Assembly (NCBI GenBank): GCA_002839245.1
Contig: PGXR01000116.1
Span: 1-9,647, forward strand
Length of the DNA: 9,647 bases
Direction of reading: 5' to 3'
Source of the DNA: Spirochaetae bacterium HGW-Spirochaetae-7
GTDB lineage: Bacteria; Spirochaetota; Spirochaetia; Treponematales; UBA12059
The notes beneath the pieces are model-generated. The model did not search any database and had not been told where the DNA came from. It saw only the letters and a program-made list of their open reading frames with translations. Shown piece by piece: positions 1-6,396 of this stretch. Within the stretch, counting starts at the first letter, position 1, and each line of letters opens with the position of its first letter. The translations under genes and the position numbers were made by a program.

Positions 1-1
1 T

Positions 2-1486
2 TTCGTGGCGCATCCTGACGCCTCGCTCGTCGGTTCATCGTACGCGTCGGTCGCCGACGCGGCTGCCCAGGAGCGGCTGATGGCTTCGTATACCCAGGGC
101 TGGAGCCATTCGGAGGCCAAGCCGACGATGGCGGGCGAGCAGGCTTCGTTCCTCGTTGTCCTGCCGCTTCCGGTGGGCGATGCGGGCCGCTACTGGGCGC
201 TCGGCGTGGTGACCCCGATAGAGGGCATGCTCAGGTCGGTGTCCAGGCTGATGGCCCTCGTCATGGGGATGGCCGCTGCCGTACTCCTGTTGTCAGTCGT
301 CGCTCTATGGTTCATCCTCGGCCGCGCGGTACGGCCGCTCGCCATGACGGCGCGGGCCTTCGGCGAACTGTCCCAGGGCGACGCGGACCTGACCAAGAGC
401 ATCGACATCAGGAGAAACGACGAGATAGGCGATCTCGTCACGGGTTTCAACGACTTCGTGGCGAAGCTTCGCGACATGGTCACCAGGCTGAAGAAGGAGC
501 AGGAGGCGCTCGGCGGGATAGGCGAGGAGATGGCGACGAGTTCCCACGAGTCGGCGAGCGCGACCGCGCAGATCCTGGCCAATATCGACGGCGTGCGTCG
601 GCTGTCGAACAACCAGGAATCCAGCACCGGCGAGGCTAGCCGGTCGGTAGCCTCCGTCGTCGGAGGGATAGGCGACCTGGACGCCCTTACGGAGACCCAG
701 GCTGCTGGCATAGCCGAAGCTTCGGCGTCCATAGAGCAGATGATAGGGAACATCGGCTCGGTCAGTTCGTCGATAGCGCACATGGCGGAGCGTTTCGAGG
801 CCCTGATGAAGACTGCCGTCGACGGCAGGGAAAAGCAGGAAGCGGTCGTCGGCAAGGTCGGCGCGATAGCGGCGCAGTCCGAACTGCTGTTCGAGGCGAA
901 CCAGGTGATTGCGGGCATCGCCAGCCAGACAAACCTGCTTGCGATGAACGCCGCCATCGAAGCCGCGCATGCCGGTGACGCAGGCAAGGGTTTCTCCGTA
1001 GTCGCGGACGAAATCAGGCGGCTGTCCGAGACTTCGTCGGAACAGTCGAAAAGCATCGGGGCGGAGCTTTCGAGCATACAGGCGACTATAGCCGAAGTAG
1101 TCACCGCCTCCGCCGAGTCCGAGGAATCTTTCAACCTGGTGTCGTCGAGCATCGAGGCCACCGACGAGCTTGTGCAGCAGGTCGACCATGCCATGGCCGA
1201 ACAGCGCGAGGGCTCGAGGCAGATCCTGGAAGCTCTGCGCGAGATGAACACCGCGGCCGAAGCCGTCAGGGAAAAGGCCAAGGCGATGACACTGGACGCC
1301 GGGCAGGCCCGCGACGGCATGGAACTTCTACTCGATACCACCGCCACGATACGCGGGAGCATGGACGAGATGGGCGCCGGGGCCCAGCAGATAAACAATG
1401 CGGCCCAGTCCGTTTCCGGCCTGGCGGCATCGACCAGGGAGACCATCCGCTCGATGGACGAGGTGATAGGCAAGTTCATAGTGTGA
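2..1486 (+). CDS. Methyl-accepting chemotaxis protein, 5'-truncated by the window edge
   Basis: This is the C-terminal part of a transmembrane chemoreceptor that would signal through CheW/CheA. The frame is open to the window edge, so the true start lies outside; residues here count from the GTG at 5. Residues 1-75 (HPDASLVG near the start) look like the distal end of a periplasmic Cache-type ligand-binding domain. A membrane helix follows at about 82-106 and a HAMP domain at about 106-160 (RPLAMTARAFGELSQGD, then RNDEIGDLV). The rest is a long helical signalling domain whose hairpin tip is clear at about 302-335 (IASQTNLLAMNAAIEAAHAG, then GKGFSVVADEIRRLS). There is no C-terminal CheR-binding pentapeptide; the protein ends in GKFIV. 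The hairpin sequence resembles spirochaete receptors. The ligand cannot be told. The gene converges on the minus-strand block, with no other chemotaxis gene in view. Confidence 0.95.
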   Translation, partial: FVAHPDASLVGSSYASVADAAAQERLMASYTQGWSHSEAKPTMAGEQASFLVVLPLPVGDAGRYWALGVVTPIEGMLRSVSRLMALVMGMAAAVLLLSVVALWFILGRAVRPLAMTARAFGELSQGDADLTKSIDIRRNDEIGDLVTGFNDFVAKLRDMVTRLKKEQEALGGIGEEMATSSHESASATAQILANIDGVRRLSNNQESSTGEASRSVASVVGGIGDLDALTETQAAGIAEASASIEQMIGNIGSVSSSIAHMAERFEALMKTAVDGREKQEAVVGKVGAIAAQSELLFEANQVIAGIASQTNLLAMNAAIEAAHAGDAGKGFSVVADEIRRLSETSSEQSKSIGAELSSIQATIAEVVTASAESEESFNLVSSSIEATDELVQQVDHAMAEQREGSRQILEALREMNTAAEAVREKAKAMTLDAGQARDGMELLLDTTATIRGSMDEMGAGAQQINNAAQSVSGLAASTRETIRSMDEVIGKFIV

Positions 1487-1509
1487 CGGGCCGACGGGTG
1501 GGCGGCCCG
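1487..1509 (+). terminator. GC-rich stem-loop directly after the chemoreceptor stop codon (possible terminator)
   Basis: CGGGCCG (1487-1493) pairs perfectly with CGGCCCG (1503-1509) around a 9-nt loop, starting at the first base after the TGA. It lies between two convergent genes, where a terminator is expected. There is no T-tract on either strand, so it is not a canonical intrinsic terminator. It could instead protect the 3' end of the transcript or simply reflect the GC-rich repeats here. Confidence 0.35.
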
Positions 1510-1541
1510 GCGGGTGGCCCGGCGGGCAGCCCGGCGAGTTG
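1490..1541. repeat. Imperfect 12-bp tandem repeats in the convergent intergenic spacer
   Basis: Three adjacent 12-bp units are seen: CCCGGCGGGTGG (1506-1517), CCCGGCGGGCAG (1518-1529) and CCCGGCGAGTTG (1530-1541). A fourth, diverged unit GCCGACGGGTGG (1490-1501) is separated from them by GCGG. Each unit carries the near-palindrome CCCGGCGGG or a variant of it. The run fills the spacer and ends at the base before the stop codon of the minus-strand gene. Slippage expansion or a degenerate bidirectional terminator are both possible. Confidence 0.6.
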
Positions 1542-2261
1542 TCAGACGCGGAAGATCTTTGCGATGCTGGCCTGCCCGGTGATGCGATAATGCAGCCAGA
1601 AAAGCAGTCCAGCTATGGGAACGCAGGTGATGGCGACCACCACCGACCAGCCGAGGGAGATGGCGGCGGCCGCTCTGGCGTCGATGATGAGCTCAAGGCC
1701 GACGCACAGGGTGGCGACGCCGAGCAAGGCTATGGCTATCGCATTGACGCCCTTCCTTTTGGCACGGGCAATCAGTTCGATCGAGGCAAGGGCCACCCCT
1801 TCGAGCAGGAGCACGATAGGCGCGCCGAGCGGCATGAACCAGGCCCGAGGCCCGTCGAGTACATCTAGCGCCAGTATGAAGAGCAGCGTCGCCGGCGCCA
1901 GCACGGCGTAGAGCGCGGAGCGACGGCGTCCAAGCATTACGGGGGCGCATACCAGCAGGTAGAGGTAGCACAAAGACGCGATCGGGTACAGCGACCAGGC
2001 GATCCGCTTGTCAAGCACCAGCTCTATGGCCGCCACGACTACGCACGCCATCGCGGTACATACCGTGTATATCTCGATGAATATCCTGCGTCGCTGCTCC
2101 GGCGATAAGCGAAGGAAATCTTCCGGATCGAGTACATGTTCTGGATAGGCGGTCTTCCGGATCGCTTCGGCCTCCGGCTCCAACGAGACGGAAGCCCGGC
2201 ACAGCGGGCAGTGCTTCGCTGAATCTTCCAGCCCGACTCCGCAGTTACGGCAAATGGTCAT
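1542..2261 (-). CDS. Zinc-ribbon, six-helix membrane protein (DUF6320-like)
   Basis: This 239-residue protein starts MTICRNCGVGL. The ATG at 2261 is chosen over an open frame reaching 2417 because it has a Shine-Dalgarno sequence, begins directly with the zinc ribbon and avoids overlapping the previous gene. Four cysteines, C4, C7, C18 and C21 (CRNC and CPLC), form a small N-terminal zinc ribbon. A linker with SPEQRRRIFIEI (53-64) leads into about six hydrophobic helices (roughly 61-83, 88-110, 115-133, 141-164, 171-193, 203-224), so it is an inner-membrane protein. The layout matches what I recall of DUF6320 proteins, which are often found next to acetyltransferase-like genes, as here with an 8-bp gap. 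The biochemical role is unknown; partnership with the acyltransferase at the membrane is inferred. It is the last gene of the presumed operon. Confidence 0.85.
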   Translation of the reverse strand: MTICRNCGVGLEDSAKHCPLCRASVSLEPEAEAIRKTAYPEHVLDPEDFLRLSPEQRRRIFIEIYTVCTAMACVVVAAIELVLDKRIAWSLYPIASLCYLYLLVCAPVMLGRRRSALYAVLAPATLLFILALDVLDGPRAWFMPLGAPIVLLLEGVALASIELIARAKRKGVNAIAIALLGVATLCVGLELIIDARAAAAISLGWSVVVAITCVPIAGLLFWLHYRITGQASIAKIFRV

Positions 2262-2265
2262 ACAG

Positions 2266-2271
2266 CACCTC
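2266..2271 (-). promoter_or_regulatory. Ribosome binding site of the zinc-ribbon membrane protein
   Basis: On the minus strand GAGGTG lies 4 nt before the ATG at 2261, and it overlaps the stop codon of the upstream acetyltransferase gene (2270-2272). It supports the shorter start for the membrane protein and suggests translation follows on from the upstream gene. Confidence 0.6.
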
Positions 2272-3610
2272 ACCTGTTCGATTCTATGGCTACCGGGATA
2301 CCCATGCCAGTCAGGCGCGTGAAGAACAAGCGTTCGACCTCGGTGGAGGCCGCGGTGGATCCGAAACTGATGAACAGCCTGTCCTTCCAGCTGACAACGT
2401 ACGGGTTGCTCCTGCATCGATGGCTGGGCGCGGGGATGAACTCGAACCGTTCGACGTGGCTGGCCAGGGCTTCGGGCAGCATAACCGCTCCCAGGTTCGA
2501 GACGATACCGCTCATCGTGTCCTCCCCGATGCGCTTGAAAACCCAGCGCGCGGCGATACCCTTGAGGACCAGGGGAAGCATGCGGATCGCCAGGTTCCGC
2601 CCTCCGCCGACGTTGCGCGCTATCTGCCTCGATATGTTCTTCTCGTGTATCTCCGCCTGCATGTAATGGTGGACGCGCTTGATGATCTCGTCGAAATCGT
2701 ATAAGCCCAGGCGCAGGTCCAGGTAGGGCATGACATAGAGCGAGAAATTCCTCATGGTCTTGCTCGGGAAGAGCCTGCGCAGGTTGACCGGCACCTCCGC
2801 GGCGACCAACTTCTTCATACCGCTGCGGACAGGCGCCGGCAGGGCCAGGAACAGGTCCTGCATGCCGGCGAGGTACACCGATACCAGGAATTCGGTCATC
2901 GTCGATCCGTGTTCCTTGGCCTTGGCGATGGTGGCGCCCAGCGGGAGGATTCCCGTGATGACGCGGTACTGGCCCGGACGTAGCGGAAGGGACGGGAAGT
3001 GGAAAGCCTTCCTGCCTACTTCAGGAAACGGTATGCCCTGCCTGAAATTGAGGTTGAACGCGTCCTCCGATTCTTCCGGATCCGGCACGTCTCCGGGGCG
3101 GAATATGCCCTCGGGATCGGGCGTCTCGACGCCGCGAAGGCGCAGATACTCCATGATGATTGCTTTCAGGTAAACGAGGGCGCCCGCGCCATCGGTCAGG
3201 ACGTGACAGAATTCGACCGCTATCCTCGAGTGATACGCCCGTACGCGAAAAAGGAAACGACCCCGCCTGCGTATTTGCATGTTGAGGCAGGGATACCTTG
3301 AATCCGCCACCGGCTCGGGCGCCCTGCCTTCCATCGGCTCAAGGTAGTACCAGAAAAATCCTCGCCTGAGCTCGACGAGGAAATAGGGGAACCTTGGCGC
3401 GAGGTTGGCCATCGCCTCGGTGAGGGACGGCAGGAAAATTCTCTCGGTCAGCGTGGCCGAAATGCGGAAGACGAGCGTGGCGGTACTGTCGGTCAGGGCA
3501 GGCATGAAACTTGCGGCGTTGTCGAGGATGTACCAGCGCTCTTCTCCCGCGTTTTTTTCCGTCTTGGCGAAAGAAAGGTTCATGCCACGGGTACGGCCGC
3601 CGCTGCTCAT
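2270..3610 (-). CDS. Alcohol acetyltransferase-like protein (condensation/BAHD-type acyltransferase fold)
   Basis: This 446-residue cytosolic protein has no signal peptide or membrane helix. The key motif HxxxDG is intact (HVLTDG, H136 to G141), the catalytic signature of CoA-dependent acyltransferases of the condensation/BAHD/alcohol-acetyltransferase superfamily. Other family-like stretches are VPVNLRRLFPSKTMRNFSLY (273-292) and GIVSNLGAVMLP (368-379), the latter resembling the second conserved patch in such enzymes. The length fits a single two-lobed domain. The expected reaction is acyl transfer from a thioester to an alcohol or amine; the substrates are unknown. The ATG at 3610 overlaps the upstream stop as ATGA, so coupled translation is likely; an alternative start is the ATG at 3583 (MNLSFAKTE). 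A longer open frame to 3757 is discounted because it is low-complexity and lies wholly over the upstream gene. Confidence 0.85.
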   Translation of the reverse strand: MSSGGRTRGMNLSFAKTEKNAGEERWYILDNAASFMPALTDSTATLVFRISATLTERIFLPSLTEAMANLAPRFPYFLVELRRGFFWYYLEPMEGRAPEPVADSRYPCLNMQIRRRGRFLFRVRAYHSRIAVEFCHVLTDGAGALVYLKAIIMEYLRLRGVETPDPEGIFRPGDVPDPEESEDAFNLNFRQGIPFPEVGRKAFHFPSLPLRPGQYRVITGILPLGATIAKAKEHGSTMTEFLVSVYLAGMQDLFLALPAPVRSGMKKLVAAEVPVNLRRLFPSKTMRNFSLYVMPYLDLRLGLYDFDEIIKRVHHYMQAEIHEKNISRQIARNVGGGRNLAIRMLPLVLKGIAARWVFKRIGEDTMSGIVSNLGAVMLPEALASHVERFEFIPAPSHRCRSNPYVVSWKDRLFISFGSTAASTEVERLFFTRLTGMGIPVAIESNR

Positions 3611-4758
3611 AGCTCTAGAGGCCGCCGGTTGTCGGCCAGGCGCTTGCGGAGGTAATCCCGGTCGAGGCCGAGATCGGCCACCACCTTGACCAGCTGCTCC
3701 GCAGACAGGAGGTTTTGCTCGGCGTACAGGTAGCAAAGCGCCTTTTCGGCGATGCACGGCACGAGGAGGGCTGCCATGTTCTCCGGACTCTGGCTGTGGC
3801 CGTCGAGGTGCAGCCGCTTGAGGCTGGCATACAGCCGCGACCGTTCCATGTCGCCTGCTATGGCCGCGAGTTCAGCCAGAAGCGGCTTGATGTCTCCCCG
3901 CGACGCGGCTTCGCCGAGCGGCTTGAGCGTGAAGAAGGTATATTCCTTGCCCGGCAGGTAATGGTGACCGTCGCAGCGCGTGCAGTAGTCGGGTTCCCGC
4001 GGGTCATCCTTGAGCCGGTCGCCTCCGATGATTATCAGCGGGTCGAAGTAGAGGGCGGGGCACTCACGGCCATCGGAGACGTAGTAGCGGTAGGTATACA
4101 GCGAGTCGGCTATGCAGTCGATGTGCTCGCAGTAAGCGGTCAGCGGGAAGGCGTCGGTGGCGTTCTCCAGGAGGAGCCTGGCGGCCTGGTTGAAAATTTC
4201 CTTGCGGAAATTGAGGACGAGCGTCGGCAGGATGAATACCAGGCCGCGCGCCTCCGATTCGTTTCGGATGAGGTAGGCGATACGCTCGTCGTAGAACGAT
4301 GCCTCGTCCAGTATCCAGGTACCTGCCTCGGGATGTCCGGCCATGACCGACTCGAGGCCGAAAGAGTCGCCAGCCGTGCTGATGCAGTCTCCGCAGCGCT
4401 CGTAGCCTCCTCGGTAGGGCAGGGCATCCTCGGGGTACTCCCTGAAGCGGTCCTTGTCGATGCCGAAGCGGACGAAGTGGATGACCCGACGGTCGGCGCC
4501 TGCCGTCGTGGTCCGCGCGGCGACTTTTTCTCCCTTCCTGAGGGCGACGCGTGAATCGCGCCATACGCGGGCGCTGTACTCGGTCTTGCCCGAGCCCATG
4601 GGGCCGATGACCAGGATGCGGCGCCCCGGGCGGGTGAAGTCGAAATGGTCGAAGGACCGGTGGACCCTGATGCTCGGAAAGCCGAGGCTGAGAAGGAAGG
4701 GGTCTCCGGGCGTTTCGTCTCGCAGAGACGCGTCATGTCCGGAGGCATCCCGGTTCAA
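3607..4758 (-). CDS. Thymidine-kinase-like P-loop NTPase with long C-terminal extension
   Basis: This 383-residue protein has a Walker A loop GPMGSGKT (52-59), close to the GPMFSGKT of type II thymidine kinases, and a Walker B-like WILDEASF (148-155). Cysteine pairs C210/C215 (CEHIDC) and C259/C262 (CTRC), with IIIGGDRLKD (242-251) between them, match the zinc-bearing lasso region of that family. It is much longer than a typical thymidine kinase (about 190-230 aa). It has about 45 residues before the P-loop, a further CxxC (C122/C125, RCGDC) and about 110 mostly helical residues after the lasso. No in-frame ATG or GTG precedes the P-loop. The TTG at 4758 is taken as the start because it overlaps the upstream TGA (TTGA) and the spacing fits; no good Shine-Dalgarno is seen, so translational coupling is likely. 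Whether it phosphorylates thymidine or another substrate is open. Confidence 0.8.
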   Translation of the reverse strand: MNRDASGHDASLRDETPGDPFLLSLGFPSIRVHRSFDHFDFTRPGRRILVIGPMGSGKTEYSARVWRDSRVALRKGEKVAARTTTAGADRRVIHFVRFGIDKDRFREYPEDALPYRGGYERCGDCISTAGDSFGLESVMAGHPEAGTWILDEASFYDERIAYLIRNESEARGLVFILPTLVLNFRKEIFNQAARLLLENATDAFPLTAYCEHIDCIADSLYTYRYYVSDGRECPALYFDPLIIIGGDRLKDDPREPDYCTRCDGHHYLPGKEYTFFTLKPLGEAASRGDIKPLLAELAAIAGDMERSRLYASLKRLHLDGHSQSPENMAALLVPCIAEKALCYLYAEQNLLSAEQLVKVVADLGLDRDYLRKRLADNRRPLEL

Positions 4759-6365
4759 TCGGGTGTCCCGGCCATGACCACGTAGGGCCTGGCCTTGGGC
4801 GCGCCGAAATCCATGGTCTTGAACGGATGGATATCGAGCGGATTCTGGTACCACCCGGTGATCGCCGCCGTATCGATGACGTTGAACGAAATCGAATGGT
4901 ACAGGGGCAGGAGCGCGGCGTCCGAGAGCAGCTTGCCTTCGGCCTCGGCGAGAGTGGCAAGCCGGGCGGCTCCTTCCTCGGTCATGGAGCGGGCCACCAG
5001 AGCGTCGTACTCGCGGCTCTTGTAGCCGCCTTCGTTCAACCCGGAGTCGCTCGTCCACATGAGGAGGAATGCCGCCGGATCGGCAAAGTCGCCTATCCAG
5101 CTGGTGAACGACAGCGAGTAGCCATCCTGCCTCACGTCCCTGAGGGTGGCGCCGTCGGGAACGACGATGCGCTCGACCTTGACGCCGACCCGGTTCCAGG
5201 CAGACTCGATGATGTCGATGTTGGCGTCGTGCGTCTCGGATTCGTAATAGACGAAACGGACGGCCGGCAAGCCCTTGCCTTCCGGGTGGCCGGCTTCGGC
5301 GAGAAGGCGTATCGCCTCGGCTTCGTCCGGCTTGACTATCCCGGCAGGCGACTTGTAGCCGGCGAACGGCAGCACGAGGACGCTCGTCGGCGCGTAGTAC
5401 TTGTCCTCGGTCCTGATCTCCTCCCACGGCACGAGGAGGGCTAGAGCCCTCCTGACCCTGGCGTCGCTCCATGGCTTTCGCGAGGAATTCCAAAAATAAT
5501 AGCCGGTGGCGAACATCGGAGCGAACTGTATGGCGTCGGTGGCGGCGAGCGTGTCGAGGTCGGCCATGTCAGTGAGCCAGTCCAGCTCGCCGTCGTTGAA
5601 CCGGCCTGTCGCCTCCGCTTCGCTCTCGATGAAGTGGACGCGGATGGCCGGCACGGCGACATTGCGCTCGTCCCAGTAGGCGGCGCTTTTTGCCATGGCC
5701 ATGGAGTCCTTGTCCATGGATACCAGAATGTACGGACCGTTGCCGATCACCGATTCAGGCTTCCATTTGCGCACTCCGCGCAGCGAGTGGTGAACCGGCA
5801 CGAAGGCGCTGTGGCAAAGGAGCCTCGTGAAGTAGGCGGCAGGCGCGTCGAGCTGGACGACCAGCGTACGTTCGCCACGCGCGCTGATGCCGACCGAGCC
5901 GGGATTCCTGTTCTTGCCGGTCCTGTATTCCTTGGCTCCCTTGACGATGTCGAAGAACACCGCGTATTCGGCCTTGGTTTCCGGAGCGAGCAGGTAGAGC
6001 CATGACTCGACGAAGTCGGCGGCCGTGACCGGCGTGCCGTCGGACCAACTGGCGTCCTGCCTTATGTGGAACGTCCAGGTCTTGCCATCCTTCGACTTTT
6101 CGAATGAATCCGCCTGCGCCCGGATGGGGTCGAGGCTTTGCGGGTCATAACTGAACAGACCTTCGTACAGGGCCGTGAAGATCTGCATCTCGTGGGCATA
6201 GATGGACTTGTACGGATTGAGTTCGACGTCGTACCGTCCCATGCCGATGACCAGCTCGCGGGCGCCGGCAGGGGCAGTGCCCGGCGCCGTTCCTTCGCCC
6301 GGGCACGGCGCCACAAGAACGGCAGCCAGGACCAACGCCGCTGCGGTAGAATGTATGAATTTCAT
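4755..6365 (-). CDS. Oligopeptide/solute ABC transporter substrate-binding protein (OppA family)
   Basis: This 536-residue exported protein belongs to the peptide/nickel-type extracellular binding family (SBP_bac_5). The N-terminus MKFIHSTAAALVLAAVLVAP is a signal peptide. C21 follows VAP, so it could be a lipoprotein, but proline just before the cysteine is atypical. Family signatures include NPYKSIYAHEMQIFTALYEGL (about 51-71), WSDGTPVTAADFVESWLYLL (about 107-126), VIGNGPYIL, and near the end SWIGDFADPAAFLLMWTSD and the NPLDIHPF stretch. It would capture peptides or similar solutes for an ABC importer, yet no permease or ATPase gene lies nearby, so it may be an orphan feeding a distant transporter. 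The start at 6365 has a good AGGAG site. The stop overlaps the TTG start of the next gene. Confidence 0.93.
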   Translation of the reverse strand: MKFIHSTAAALVLAAVLVAPCPGEGTAPGTAPAGARELVIGMGRYDVELNPYKSIYAHEMQIFTALYEGLFSYDPQSLDPIRAQADSFEKSKDGKTWTFHIRQDASWSDGTPVTAADFVESWLYLLAPETKAEYAVFFDIVKGAKEYRTGKNRNPGSVGISARGERTLVVQLDAPAAYFTRLLCHSAFVPVHHSLRGVRKWKPESVIGNGPYILVSMDKDSMAMAKSAAYWDERNVAVPAIRVHFIESEAEATGRFNDGELDWLTDMADLDTLAATDAIQFAPMFATGYYFWNSSRKPWSDARVRRALALLVPWEEIRTEDKYYAPTSVLVLPFAGYKSPAGIVKPDEAEAIRLLAEAGHPEGKGLPAVRFVYYESETHDANIDIIESAWNRVGVKVERIVVPDGATLRDVRQDGYSLSFTSWIGDFADPAAFLLMWTSDSGLNEGGYKSREYDALVARSMTEEGAARLATLAEAEGKLLSDAALLPLYHSISFNVIDTAAITGWYQNPLDIHPFKTMDFGAPKARPYVVMAGTPD

Positions 6366-6370
6366 CGATG

Positions 6371-6375
6371 CTCCT
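6371..6375 (-). promoter_or_regulatory. Ribosome binding site of the substrate-binding protein gene
   Basis: On the minus strand AGGAG lies 5 nt upstream of the ATG at 6365, within the 31-bp gap after the previous stop codon. It is the strongest Shine-Dalgarno sequence of the block and suggests independent, efficient initiation of this secreted protein. Confidence 0.75.
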
Positions 6376-6396
6376 ATGTTGCTTTTCCGGGCCGGT

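Noticed and set aside
190..1479. 429-residue open frame antisense to the chemoreceptor
   Set aside because: The sense strand encodes an unmistakable HAMP and MCP hairpin. The antisense product is a low-complexity Ser/Ala-rich sequence, as expected from GC-rich mirror frames.
2262..2417. Longer start for the zinc-ribbon membrane protein at 2417
   Set aside because: It would add 52 unrelated residues over the upstream gene. The ATG at 2261 has a GAGGTG site and begins directly with the zinc ribbon.
3611..3757. N-terminal extension of the acetyltransferase frame to 3757
   Set aside because: It overlaps the kinase-like gene and is basic and low-complexity. The ATGA overlap at 3607-3610 gives a better start.
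4759..5493. N-terminal extension of the thymidine-kinase-like frame upstream to 5493
   Set aside because: It lies wholly over the binding-protein gene and is Arg-rich and low-complexity. Similarity-bearing sequence begins only after the TTG at 4758.
5693..5719. Three CCATGG sites in a 27-bp stretch
   Set aside because: They arise from Met- and Ala-containing codons of the binding protein (SMDKDSMAMAK) and show no spacing or symmetry suggesting a binding site.
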